64,000 nucleotides of DNA. It comes from Rhodospirillales bacterium (GTDB lineage Bacteria; Pseudomonadota; Alphaproteobacteria; Rhodospirillales; Defluviicoccaceae). The translations under genes were made by a program, and so were the position numbers. The notes under the pieces are model-generated. The model was not told where the DNA came from and ran no database searches. It worked only from the letters and a program-made list of their open reading frames with translations. The DNA lies in contig JAEULH010000086.1 of NCBI GenBank assembly GCA_016793925.1, positions 1 through 64,000 of the forward strand, written 5' to 3'. Of this stretch, positions 55,593 through 64,000 are shown one piece after another. How positions within the stretch are numbered: the stretch's first letter is position 1; every line of letters starts with the position of its first letter.

Positions 55593-55658
55593 TGTACGTA
55601 TTCAAGGCGTACAGATTGACAGCGCCCCGCCAGCCGGCGTACATTTTGAATGTGTACA
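55593..55658 (+). promoter_or_regulatory. Promoter with paired operators of the DUF1778-GNAT toxin-antitoxin module
   Basis: Two 21-bp sites, 55593-55613 and 55638-55658, share TGTACnnATTCAAnnnGTAC but in opposite orientation, centres 45 bp apart. Between them lies TTGACA (55616-55621, perfect -35), followed 18 bp later by TACATT (55640-55645, 4 of 6 for -10), which sits inside the second site. Binding of an antitoxin dimer would block RNA polymerase. Autoregulation is expected for this class. Confidence 0.75.
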
Positions 55659-55676
55659 GCACGCAGGAGAGCCGCC

Positions 55677-56479
<803 letters not shown>

Positions 56480-56915
56480 AAGCGTCTCGTGGATGCAAAT
56501 GACAAATCACTTGCTCGCGCCCGACTCTTCACAAATCGGCGCGTAGAACCGGTTCTGTTGACCTCTGCCGTTATCCACGGCGAGGTACCGCAGGTGAGCG
56601 CGCATTCTGATCTGCCAGGGTGCGAAGCGGCCTGAGCCGCGCTCACGGGTACGCTACCCCGGTTCTGTGAGGATTTCCCAGAGAGGATATTTATCGGAAT
56701 ACCTGTGCCGGGAACGGGAATAGCCGGTCTCGCCGTCGCCCGGAGCGAGCTGATGGCCCGAGCCATCGGCACCGCCTCTTGCGGGTGTCGTCCGCCCTGG
56801 CAGCGGCGCAAAAAACCTCGCCCGCAGCGACGGCGTGGCTTAAGTACTGCACCTGCACACGGGCGTTGCGCACCATGGCCGTGTCCGTACAACCCAGACT
56901 GGCGAAGGCGCAAGC
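56480..56915. other. Intergenic region after the toxin gene, no gene seen
   Basis: A 436-bp gap. It includes the palindrome AGAACCGGTTCT near 56545-56556 and GC-rich inverted segments, but no recognisable ORF, terminator with T-run or tRNA. Short frames in it have no family features. It is likely partly the promoter region of the MBL-fold hydrolase gene. Confidence 0.4.
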
Positions 56916-57551
56916 ATGAGATACTCGGTCGTCCCCGTCACCCCGTTCCAGCAGAACTGCACCGTCGTCTGGTGCGAGCAAAGCCGTCGCGGCGCCGTGA
57001 TCGACCCTGGGGGGGACATCGAGCGGATCTTGGCAGCGGCCGACAAGGAGGGGGTCAAGCTCGAAAAGATCCTGCTGACCCATGGTCACCTCGATCACGC
57101 CGGGGCGACGGCCGAACTTGCCGCCAAGCTCAGGCTGCCGGTCGAAGGGCCGCATCTCGCCGACCAGTTCTGGATCGACGGCATGGGCCAGCAAAGCCGC
57201 ATGTTCGGTGTCGCTCCGCTGCCGTCGTTCACCCCGGATCGCTGGCTGGAGGGCGGCGACAGCGTCGAGGTCGGGCCGCTGACGTTCGCCGTGCGTCACT
57301 GCCCCGGCCATACGCCGGGTCATGTGATCTTTTTTCATGAGCCATCGCGGGTCGCCTTCGTCGGCGACGTGCTGTTCCACGGCTCCATCGGTCGGACCGA
57401 CTTTCCCGGCGGCGACTACGACACCCTGATTCGATCGATCCGCGAGCAGCTCTGGCCGTTGGGCGACGACGTCACCTTCATCCCCGGCCACGGTCCGTCG
57501 TCGACCTTCGGCGTGCAGCGACGCGTCAACCCGTACGTCGCCGACGCCTGA
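56916..57551 (+). CDS. MBL-fold metallo-hydrolase (glyoxalase II-like)
   Basis: A 211-residue zinc-dependent hydrolase. The HxHxDH motif THGHLDHAG is near residue 56, the second metal His in CPGHTPGHVIF near 131, the bridging Asp in AFVGDVLFHGSIGR near 150 and the C-terminal His in IPGHGP near 190. This resembles the YcbL/glyoxalase II-like branch. A glyoxalase I gene lies about 450 bp downstream on the other strand, so thiol-ester hydrolysis is plausible but not proven. Confidence 0.92.
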   Translation: MRYSVVPVTPFQQNCTVVWCEQSRRGAVIDPGGDIERILAAADKEGVKLEKILLTHGHLDHAGATAELAAKLRLPVEGPHLADQFWIDGMGQQSRMFGVAPLPSFTPDRWLEGGDSVEVGPLTFAVRHCPGHTPGHVIFFHEPSRVAFVGDVLFHGSIGRTDFPGGDYDTLIRSIREQLWPLGDDVTFIPGHGPSSTFGVQRRVNPYVADA

Positions 57552-57780
57552 ACGGCGCTCTACACCCGCTCGCACCGCTCTTCGCTTTCGCCGACGCCGC
57601 GCCGAGGCCGCAGCACGCGCTGGGGTTGTCGACGTGCCGTCGAATGCGCTTGTGTTCGCCATATGTTCGTGTTACGTACACACCCATACGGGGGTAACAA
57701 GCGCCGTGGCGCAACTTTTCCATTACTCTTTTTACAAGAACAAGTTATACTTAATGTAATTCATGCGTGTTGAGGTGATC

Positions 57781-57945
57781 ATGCCGAACGTTGCGAAAAT
57801 GAGCCGGGTGCTTTACCGCCACGAGTGGTCCTCGCTCGACGAATGGGTGGAGGCCCTCGCCGAGCTTGCAGATTGCAACGACCAGACGATCGACGAGGTT
57901 GTCCGCGCCGCCCAGCGCAAAACCGCTGACATCTATTTCGAGTAG
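57781..57945 (+). CDS. Small conserved-looking protein of unknown function
   Basis: A 54-residue protein (MPNVAKMSRVLYRHEWSSLD...) with no recognised domain. It is predicted helical and weakly acidic (EWVEALAELADCNDQTIDEV). The start at 57781 is strongly supported by GAGGTGATC directly upstream, which is fully complementary to the 16S 3' end; an in-frame ATG at 57763 has no such site. An AT-rich patch with TATACT at 57746-57751 could be its promoter. Function unknown. Confidence 0.6.
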   Translation: MPNVAKMSRVLYRHEWSSLDEWVEALAELADCNDQTIDEVVRAAQRKTADIYFE

Positions 57946-57958
57946 AGCGGTTTGTTGC

Positions 57959-57995
57959 GGATTGCGTCGATGCGAACGCCGCCTCGCAATGACGG
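57959..57995. repeat. Partial copy of the CGTCATTGCGAG intergenic repeat
   Basis: GGATTGC...GCCTCGCAATGACGG matches the right half of the 18635-18716 element (GGATTGC...CTCGCAATGACG) with small gaps. The left half is missing. It lies right after the small ORF and before the glyoxalase gene. Confidence 0.6.
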
Positions 57996-58009
57996 ACCGG
58001 CGGCGCCCG

Positions 58010-58450
58010 CTACCATTTCCCGGTGTTGGCCATGCTCGCCCACGGCTCCTGCGGCTGTTGCGCCTGCCCTGCCTGCAGGAGCTCGATGGAGATGCCGTCG
58101 GGAGAGCGGACAAAGGCCATCCGGCCATCGCGCGGCGGTCGATTGATGGTAACCCCGGCGGACTGAAGCTTCCCGCACAGACCGTAGATGTCGTCGACCT
58201 GGAAGGCGAGATGACCGAAGTTGCGGCCGCCGCCGTACTCCTCCGGATCCCAGTTGTAGGTAAGCTCCAGCAGCGGCGCGCTGTCCGCCTTGGCCCGCGC
58301 CTCGTCCTGGGGAGCGGCCAGGAAAACCAGGGTAAACCGCCCGGCTTTGCTTTCGACCCGCCGAAGTTCGCGCATGCCGAGCTTGGCGCAATAGAAGTCC
58401 AGGCTCTGCTCAAGGTCGCCGACTCGAACCATCGTATGCAGGTACCGCAT
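58010..58450 (-). CDS. gloA: Lactoylglutathione lyase (glyoxalase I)
   Basis: A 146-residue vicinal-oxygen-chelate metalloenzyme that converts the methylglyoxal-glutathione hemithioacetal to S-lactoylglutathione. Typical elements: [20 protein letters not shown] at the start, [20 protein letters not shown] near residue 60-79, and [15 protein letters not shown] near 115. The metal ligands (His 5, Glu in LELTYNW, His in FGHLAFQV, Glu in IELLQ) are present. GGGAGAG upstream supports ATG 58450. It belongs with the MBL-fold hydrolase as the likely glyoxalase system. Confidence 0.93.
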   Translation of the reverse strand: MRYLHTMVRVGDLEQSLDFYCAKLGMRELRRVESKAGRFTLVFLAAPQDEARAKADSAPLLELTYNWDPEEYGGGRNFGHLAFQVDDIYGLCGKLQSAGVTINRPPRDGRMAFVRSPDGISIELLQAGQAQQPQEPWASMANTGKW

Positions 58451-58546
58451 AAATCTCTCCCCTCGTTTTCGCTCATTAACCAAATCGTAGCGGGCGTCCG
58501 GCATATCTGGCGGCACGACGACCGCAAGCACGCGAGGATCCGCCCA

Positions 58547-58723
58547 ATGACAATTTCGCCGGCCGGCAAGAGGCCTGACGTCCGCGCCACACGCGGGCCA
58601 GCCCCCTTTGGCGACGACATCGGTTTCGATCTGCTCGACCAGATCGACGACTTCGCCGATCCGGATCTCGAGGAGATCGTCGGCACCGCCCATCGGGTCG
58701 CGGCCGGCGAATCGTTCGACTGA
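58547..58723 (+). CDS. Possible small acidic protein
   Basis: A 58-residue frame ([18 protein letters not shown]...) with a basic N-terminus and an acidic C-terminal half ([19 protein letters not shown]). GAGGA lies 8 nt before the ATG. I recognise no family. It sits in the 350-bp gap 58451-58801 between glyoxalase I and the lipoprotein gene. Evidence is limited to the Shine-Dalgarno and composition, so it may be non-coding. Confidence 0.4.
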   Translation: MTISPAGKRPDVRATRGPAPFGDDIGFDLLDQIDDFADPDLEEIVGTAHRVAAGESFD

Positions 58724-58801
58724 AAGGCAACGCCGGTCCGGCAGGTCGAAACGGATCGCGACAATCGCTCGTCGAAGACCTGTAAGCGTCCGCACAGCGA
58801 T

Positions 58802-59416
58802 CTAGAAGCCGATCCCCCAGCCGACCCCGCCACCCCCGCCGCCGACCCCGACGCCGACGCCCATGCCCGGACGACGGAAGTCATCCCGCGGGAACAGGTC
58901 GCGGGTCGCCTGCCGGATAAGATTGGTGAACTGCGGATCGGCGACCCCGCTGGTCGGGCCGACGCTGCCTTGGACGTTGGCGATCATGTCCTCGCCGTCG
59001 CACATGGTCATCAGCAGCCGCACCTGGTTTTCCGGAGACGGACCGCCGCCTTCACCGGCGCCGCGGCAGTTCTCCGACGCGCCCAACCCGACGGGGCCGT
59101 TGAAGGTGGTGACGACGCGGAACGTCGGGCTTGCGGCTTCCTGCGCGTTCGCGGTGAACCGGGCGCCGGCGCTCCAGGTGATCGCCTGCTCCATGGCCCG
59201 CGCGACCGTGTCGCCGATAACGGCCGCGTCGGTCGCATAGGGCTTGCCGCGCACCTCGACGAGCATCGGTCCGCGATCCATCACCCCCTGCGCGAAGCTC
59301 CAGGCGTTGGGATTTCGCAACGTCGGCTGGGTAACCGGCCGGTCACCGGCACAGCCCGCCAACAGCAAAACCACGAGAAAGCCGCCGCTCAAGAACCGCC
59401 AGACGTTTCCGGCCAT
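58802..59416 (-). CDS. Lipoprotein with Gly-rich C-terminus
   Basis: A 204-residue lipoprotein: hydrophobic LSGGFLVVLLLAGC with lipobox LAGC, acylated Cys near residue 22. The middle has a tandem-like pattern (RNPNAWSFAQGVMDRG; TFRVVTTFNGPVGLGASENC) and DMIANVQGSVG, which suggests an envelope protein of unknown family. The last 20 residues are a Gly/Val-rich run (VGVGVGGGGGG). ATG 59416 is supported by AGGAGCGGAG upstream; in-frame starts further out have weaker sites. Divergent from the HhH-GPD gene. Confidence 0.8.
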   Translation of the reverse strand: MAGNVWRFLSGGFLVVLLLAGCAGDRPVTQPTLRNPNAWSFAQGVMDRGPMLVEVRGKPYATDAAVIGDTVARAMEQAITWSAGARFTANAQEAASPTFRVVTTFNGPVGLGASENCRGAGEGGGPSPENQVRLLMTMCDGEDMIANVQGSVGPTSGVADPQFTNLIRQATRDLFPRDDFRRPGMGVGVGVGGGGGGVGWGIGF

Positions 59417-59613
59417 CGCCGCTCCGCTCCTCAGCATCTCCTCTGCGCCTCTGCGCGCACCGCATGTTCTCGTGATGATACATATGTCGTCTCGCGTAAA
59501 CGGGCAAAGAGTGCACCGCATGCGCTTCGCGCACGCGCGGGTTCGCGCCGACCCCGTTCATCGGGAAGAAGCCGCCGTGGTAAGCTCTCCCGGATGGAAG
59601 CGGAGCGGCGGAC

Positions 59614-60228
59614 GTGTCCTTGACGCGCGAGACATTGGAAGACAGTGAGCTGTACTCCGAAGCCCTGGGCATCGACCTTGGGACGGGCAGCGAGGCGGCC
59701 TGCTTTTCCTGGTTCGTGGCCAGCCAGCTCTACGGTGGACGGATCGCCGAAACCACGGCGGCGAAGACGTACGCGATCTTCGCCGATGCCGGTCTGCTTT
59801 CTCCCGACGCCATCCTGCGCGCTGGCCACGACTACCTGATCAACCCGATCATGCGCCGCGGCGGCTATGTCCGCTATGACAATCGCAAGGCCGACCAGAT
59901 CATTCGCGCCTGCGAAACCCTGACCCGGGACTACGCCAGCCGCATCAGCGGCCTGCACGATGAAGCCGCCGACCCGGCCGATCTCGAGGCTCGGCTCAAA
60001 AGCATCTACGGCATCGGCCCGGTCACAGCCAACATCTTCCTGCGCGAGCTGCGGCCGTTCTGGGCCAAGGCCGATCCGGCGCCGCTGCCGGTCGTTGCCG
60101 ACCTGGCCCGGATCCTCGGCATCGACGCGACCGCCTACGACCGCAAGACCCTGCGATTCGCTCGGCTCGAAGCCGGCCTCCTCCGCCACCGCCGGCAGCT
60201 CGAATGGCGGCTCTCGGCCGCCCCGTAG
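59614..60228 (+). CDS. HhH-GPD-like DNA-repair protein (endonuclease III-like fold)
   Basis: A 204-residue protein with a helix-hairpin-helix motif (LKSIYGIGPVTANIFLRELR near residue 128-147) in the position used by HhH-GPD DNA glycosylases. No 4Fe-4S Cys cluster is visible at the C-terminus and the catalytic Asp position cannot be assigned, so glycosylase activity is uncertain. The start is GTG with GGAG 9 nt upstream. It is convergent with the RND transporter gene (23 bp gap). Confidence 0.75.
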   Translation: MSLTRETLEDSELYSEALGIDLGTGSEAACFSWFVASQLYGGRIAETTAAKTYAIFADAGLLSPDAILRAGHDYLINPIMRRGGYVRYDNRKADQIIRACETLTRDYASRISGLHDEAADPADLEARLKSIYGIGPVTANIFLRELRPFWAKADPAPLPVVADLARILGIDATAYDRKTLRFARLEAGLLRHRRQLEWRLSAAP

Positions 60229-60251
60229 CTGGGATCGGGGCGGAGGCATCA

Positions 60252-63200
60252 CTACTCGGCGGCGTGGGGGACCGCGACGGGTTCGGCCGTTCGCCCGACG
60301 GCGGCGGGGTCGAGCTTCGCTCCGCGGCCGGCCATCAGCGCATAGACCACCGGAATGACAAACAGGGTGAAGAAGGTCCCGATGGTCAGGCCGCCGACGA
60401 TGACCCAACCGATGTCCTGCCGGCTCTCGGCGCCGGCGCCGGTCGCGACAGCCAGCGGAACGGCGCCGAAGACCGTCGCGCCGGTCGTCATCAGGATGGG
60501 CCGAAGCCGCAGCACCGCCGCTTCGACGACTGCGTCGCGGACCGCTCGCCCCTCCCGGCGCATCTGATTGGCGAACTCGACGATGAGAATGCCGTGCTTG
60601 GTGATCAGCCCGATGAGCGTCACCAGCCCGACCTGACTGTAGATGTTGAGCGTGCCGCCGCTCACGTAGAGGCCGGCCAGACCGCCGGCGATCGACAGCG
60701 GAACGGTGAGCATGATGATCAGCGGATCCTTGAAGCTCTCGAATTGCGCGGCAAGGACCAGGTAGATGAAGGCCAGCGCGAGGCCGAAGGTGACGTAGAT
60801 GTCGGCGCTGGCCTCCCTGAACTCGCGCGATTGCCCGGAAAAGTCGAGCCGCGCGGTGCCGGGAAGCACGTCTTTGGCCGCCGCCTCCAAAGCAGCGAGC
60901 CCGTCGGCGAGGCTGTAGCCGGGGGCGAGGTTGGCGGTGATGGTCGCGGCGCGCATCTGATCGAAGTGGTTAAGTTCCTTCGGCGCGACCGTCTCCTCGA
61001 TCCGGACCAGATTCGAGAGCGGCACCATCGCCCCGCCGGCGGCACGCACGTAGATCCGGTTGAGCGCGTCCGGGGTCATCCGGTCCTCGTCGCGGATCTT
61101 GACGATCACGTCGTACTGCTCGCCCTCGCGTTTGAAACGGGTGACCTGGCGACCGGCGAGCAGCGTCTCGACGCCGCGCCCCAGCGTCTCGACGGCAATG
61201 CCGAGGTTCGCCGCCTTGTCGCGATCGAGGCTGACCTTGATCTGCGGGGTGTTCAGCTTGAGGTCGGTCTCGACGTTGAGCAGAACGGGCGAATCCGCGA
61301 CCTTCGCCATCAGATCGTCGACCATGGTTTCGAGCTCGCGATACGGGCGCGAGGTCTTCACCACGATTTCCACGGGCTTGTCGCGGACCCGCTGGCCGAG
61401 CGGCGGCGGATTGACGGGGAAGGCCATGACCCCCGGCACGCCGAACATTTTCGGCGCGAGGGCGGCGGCGATCTCCTTTTGCGAGCGCGTGCGCTCGTTC
61501 CACGGCTTCAGCTTGACGAACGAGATGCCCTGGTTGACGACCGGGTTGCCGACGACGACGAAATACCGGTCGACGTCCGGCTCGGCGGCGTAGATGGCCT
61601 CCAGATCCCGGGCATAGGCGTCGATGGCGTCGATCGTCGCCCCTTCGGAGGCAACGAACACGCCGACGACGGTGCCCTGATCCTCGACCGGCGCCAGCTC
61701 CGACTTGAGGTGGGTCGACAGCACCCAGATCGCGGCGACGACGCCGGCGCCCATCACGGCAATCACCGGCCAGGCCGTCAGCGCCACGCGCAGCAGGCGT
61801 CGATAGCCGCCGGTCATGGCGCCGAGCCCGCGCTCGATGGCCCGATAGGCGATGTTGTGCCTGCTCTCGTGGCGCAACAGCTTGGCGCACATCATCGGCG
61901 ACAGGCTGAGCGCAACGAAGCCGGAGACGAGGACCGCGCCGGCGAGCGTCCAGGCGAATTCCGTGAACAGCCGACCGGTCTTGCCGGTCATGAAGCCGAT
62001 GGGAAGGTAGACCGCCGCCAGCGTCAGGGTCATCGCGACGACGGCGAAGCCGATCTCGCGCGAGCCGCGGAAGGCGGCCTGCAGCGGCGTCGCCCCGGCC
62101 TCCATGTGTCGGTAGATGTTCTCAAGCATGACGATGGCGTCATCGACGACGAGGCCGATGGCGAGGACGATGGCGAGCAGCGTCAAGGTGTTCAGGGAGA
62201 ACCCGAGCGCGTACATCAGCGCAAACGCGCCGATGAGCGAGACCGGAATGGTGACCAGAGGGATGAGCGTCGCGCGCAGCGAGCGCAAGAACAGGAAGAT
62301 GATCAGGACGACGAGAACGGCGGCCTCGGCGATGGCGTGGTAGACGTTCTTGATCGACTCCTCGATGAAGATCGCCTTGTCGTGGGCGACCGCGACCTTC
62401 ATCCCTTCCGGCAGGCTGTCGATGATCGAGGGCAGGCTCTCGCGAACGGCCCGGGAGACTTCGAGCGGATTGGCGGTCGCCTGTTTCACGACCCCGAGCG
62501 CCACCGTCGTCGTCCCGTTGAAGCGCACCCGGCGGCGTTCGTCGGCGGCACCGAGTTCCGCCGAGCCGACGTCGCCCAGCCGAACGAGGTAGCCGTTGGC
62601 GTCGCGCAGGATCATGTTCTCGAACTGCTCGGTGGTGCGCAGGTCGGTCTCGGCAAGAACCGTGAACTCGCGCTTTTCGCTCTCGATGCGCCCGGCCGGA
62701 ATCTCCACGTTCTGCCGGCGCAAGGCGTCCTCGACCTCCTGCGGAGTCATGTCGAACGCCGCGAGCCGGGCCGGATCCAGCCACAGCCGCATGGCGTAGC
62801 GGCGCTCGCCGAAGATGCGAACTTCGGCCACGCCGGGCACCGTCTGCAGGCGGTCCTTGACGTAGCGGTCGGCGTAATCGGTGACCTCGAGCGGCGAATG
62901 CCGGTCGCTGAAGAAGGCGAGATAAATGATCGGCTGCGCGTCCGCCTCGACCTTCTGAATGACCGAATCGTCGGCATCATCGGGAAGGCGGCCACGCACA
63001 CGGCTGACCCGGTCGCGCACGTCTGCCGCAGCGGCGTCGGGATCGCGGTCCAGCCGGAAGACGATGGTGATCTGGCTCTCTTCCTCCCGACTGATCGAGG
63101 TCAGGTAATCGATGCCCTCGATCCCGGCGAGCGAGTCCTCGAGGATGTTCGTGACCTGGCTTTCGATAATGTCGGCACTGGCCCCCTCGTAGGTGGTCTG

Positions 63201-63341
63201 AACGGTGACGACGGCTGGGTCGATGTTGGGGTACTCGCGCACCGGCAAGCGCTGATAGCCGACGAGGCCGACGAGAACCACGAGCAGGCTGAGGACGGTG
63301 GCGAAGACCGGCCGGCGGATGCAGACATCGGAGAGTTTCAC
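60252..63341 (-). CDS. RND-family inner-membrane efflux transporter (AcrB/MexF type)
   Basis: A 1029-residue proton-driven efflux pump (HAE1 family) in the inner membrane. The start MKLSDVCIRRPVFATVLSLL is typical. The TM4 relay segment GLVVDDAIVMLENIYRHME near residue 400 holds the essential Asp-Asp pair. GRIESEKREFTVLAETDLRT near 225 and the C-terminal LTLIGLITKHGILIVEFANQ-like region (near 935) are in place. Twelve membrane segments with two large periplasmic domains are visible. It follows the membrane-fusion gene by 5 bp. The substrates are unknown. Confidence 0.95.
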   Translation of the reverse strand: MKLSDVCIRRPVFATVLSLLVVLVGLVGYQRLPVREYPNIDPAVVTVQTTYEGASADIIESQVTNILEDSLAGIEGIDYLTSISREEESQITIVFRLDRDPDAAAADVRDRVSRVRGRLPDDADDSVIQKVEADAQPIIYLAFFSDRHSPLEVTDYADRYVKDRLQTVPGVAEVRIFGERRYAMRLWLDPARLAAFDMTPQEVEDALRRQNVEIPAGRIESEKREFTVLAETDLRTTEQFENMILRDANGYLVRLGDVGSAELGAADERRRVRFNGTTTVALGVVKQATANPLEVSRAVRESLPSIIDSLPEGMKVAVAHDKAIFIEESIKNVYHAIAEAAVLVVLIIFLFLRSLRATLIPLVTIPVSLIGAFALMYALGFSLNTLTLLAIVLAIGLVVDDAIVMLENIYRHMEAGATPLQAAFRGSREIGFAVVAMTLTLAAVYLPIGFMTGKTGRLFTEFAWTLAGAVLVSGFVALSLSPMMCAKLLRHESRHNIAYRAIERGLGAMTGGYRRLLRVALTAWPVIAVMGAGVVAAIWVLSTHLKSELAPVEDQGTVVGVFVASEGATIDAIDAYARDLEAIYAAEPDVDRYFVVVGNPVVNQGISFVKLKPWNERTRSQKEIAAALAPKMFGVPGVMAFPVNPPPLGQRVRDKPVEIVVKTSRPYRELETMVDDLMAKVADSPVLLNVETDLKLNTPQIKVSLDRDKAANLGIAVETLGRGVETLLAGRQVTRFKREGEQYDVIVKIRDEDRMTPDALNRIYVRAAGGAMVPLSNLVRIEETVAPKELNHFDQMRAATITANLAPGYSLADGLAALEAAAKDVLPGTARLDFSGQSREFREASADIYVTFGLALAFIYLVLAAQFESFKDPLIIMLTVPLSIAGGLAGLYVSGGTLNIYSQVGLVTLIGLITKHGILIVEFANQMRREGRAVRDAVVEAAVLRLRPILMTTGATVFGAVPLAVATGAGAESRQDIGWVIVGGLTIGTFFTLFVIPVVYALMAGRGAKLDPAAVGRTAEPVAVPHAAE

Positions 63342-63346
63342 CGCCC

Positions 63347-64000
63347 CTAGGCTCCGGCCCCGGGCGCGACCGGCGTCGGCGCCATGACCTCGACGGCGGA
63401 GCCCTCCCTGATCTTAAGCTGGCCGGCGGTGACGACGACGTCGCCGGCCGACAGGCCCCGGGTCACCTCGACCCAGCCCGGCCCGCGCTGCCCAAGCGTG
63501 ATCTTCGTCTTTACTGCCTTGCCGTCGACGACGGTGAAAACGTAGCGCTCCTCCCCAACCGGGATGATCGCCTGCTCGGGGACGGTGATGGCGTCGTCGC
63601 GGACGTTCAGAACGAGGCGGATGCGGCTGAAAAGACCGGGCCGCAGCAGCCCGTCGGGATTGGGAACTTCGGCGCGCAGAGCGATGCTGCGGCCGCCGGG
63701 GTCGACCTGCGGATCGACGGCGAAGACGCGGCCGCGGAAACGGCGACCCGGATAGGCATCCACCTCCAGCTCCAGTTCCTGACCGGCGCGCAGGTCGGAA
63801 AGATGGCGCTCGGCGATCCGAAAATCGACCTTGATCGGGTCGATGCTTTCGAGGTTGACCAGATCTTCGCCGCTGGACACGTAGTCGCCGACACTCACCC
63901 GGCGCAGGCCGATCATGCCCGAGAACGGCGCGGTGATCCTGGTCTTGTCCAGCCGCGCTTCGGCCAGATCCACCTTCGCCCGATCGCTGTCGAGGCTGGC
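63347..64000 (-). CDS. RND efflux membrane-fusion protein (N-terminus cut by window edge)
   Basis: The C-terminal 217 or so residues of a periplasmic adaptor (HlyD/AcrA family) partner of the RND pump. Visible parts are the lipoyl/beta-barrel border KTRITAPFSGMIGLRRVSVG, LVNLESIDPIKVDFRIAERH, the barrel domain GRVFAVDPQVDPGGRSIALR and the C-terminal IIPVGEERYVFTVVDG. The start lies beyond the right edge. It is translated just ahead of the pump gene (5-bp gap). An outer-membrane TolC-like gene was not seen in the window. Confidence 0.93.
   Translation of the reverse strand, partial: ASLDSDRAKVDLAEARLDKTRITAPFSGMIGLRRVSVGDYVSSGEDLVNLESIDPIKVDFRIAERHLSDLRAGQELELEVDAYPGRRFRGRVFAVDPQVDPGGRSIALRAEVPNPDGLLRPGLFSRIRLVLNVRDDAITVPEQAIIPVGEERYVFTVVDGKAVKTKITLGQRGPGWVEVTRGLSAGDVVVTAGQLKIREGSAVEVMAPTPVAPGAGA

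Noticed and set aside
56545-56556. Palindrome AGAACCGGTTCT as an operator.
   Set aside because: Single site, no neighbouring copy or promoter element to give it meaning.
60204-63350. A 1048-codon plus-strand frame covering the RND pump.
   Set aside because: It is the antisense of a membrane-protein gene and its composition (Asp, Gly, Arg, His) is characteristic of shadow translation. The minus strand has the full RND signature.

Overview
The window is dense, very GC-rich bacterial chromosome coding on both strands, with no rRNA, tRNA, CRISPR array, prophage or insertion sequence that I could recognise. MmcB (a repair protein typical of alphaproteobacteria), a very large B12-dependent ribonucleotide reductase NrdJ, YcgN, an HWE/HisKA_2-type kinase, TRAP and Liv-type transporters and the strong GC bias point to an alphaproteobacterium, perhaps of the Rhodospirillales. 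That placement is an inference. No marker gene was available to check it.

Layout. 1-9.2 kb: a DinG/XPD-like helicase cut by the left edge, an alpha/beta hydrolase, a YhaO/YhaN (SbcD/SbcC-like) repair pair and an unrecognised small protein. 9.2-18.3 kb: a membrane CHASE4-PAS-GGDEF-EAL protein, an AGCS symporter, a DoxX protein, then nrdJ behind a promoter with possible NrdR boxes and ahead of a strong terminator. 18.4-24.7 kb: an intergenic region with two palindromic repeats, an MDR oxidoreductase, a PfkB kinase, a divergent AroE-like dehydrogenase and PEP carboxylase. 25-32.2 kb: a leftward six-gene Liv-type ABC operon with an acyl-CoA ligase inserted between livG and livH. 32.5-38.9 kb: a GntP permease overlapping a glycerate 2-kinase, an orphan ParA-like ATPase whose frame has no stop before it runs antisense into dctM, and a leftward TRAP transporter (dctP-dctQ-dctM).

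39-47.4 kb: a multi-PAS histidine kinase, a stand-alone ACT-domain protein, a YflT-like stress protein, a bacteriohemerythrin, a YjbQ-family enzyme, mmcB, a YgjP-like metalloprotease, a DapA-superfamily enzyme, YcgN, a 665-bp repeat-rich stretch with no convincing gene, and a small lipoprotein. 47.7-50.8 kb: a polar amino-acid ABC transporter. 51-52.4 kb: a DUF1326-DUF2182 pair. 52.4-55.4 kb: thiC behind a TPP riboswitch, and a transglutaminase-like protein. 55.6-56.5 kb: a DUF1778/GNAT toxin-antitoxin module with two matching operators in opposite orientation. 56.9-64 kb: an MBL-fold hydrolase, two small ORFs, glyoxalase I, a lipoprotein, an HhH-GPD protein and an RND efflux pump whose fusion protein is cut by the right edge.

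How they work together: much of the window is solute uptake coupled to activation, for example Liv transport with CoA ligation and glycerate-type uptake with phosphorylation. The rest is DNA repair and dNTP synthesis plus stress functions (glyoxalase pair, hemerythrin, RND pump, toxin-antitoxin). I see no obvious large unknown system. The best leads are the ParA/dctM antisense overlap, the toxin-antitoxin operator pair, the ligase-containing ABC operon and the repeat families.
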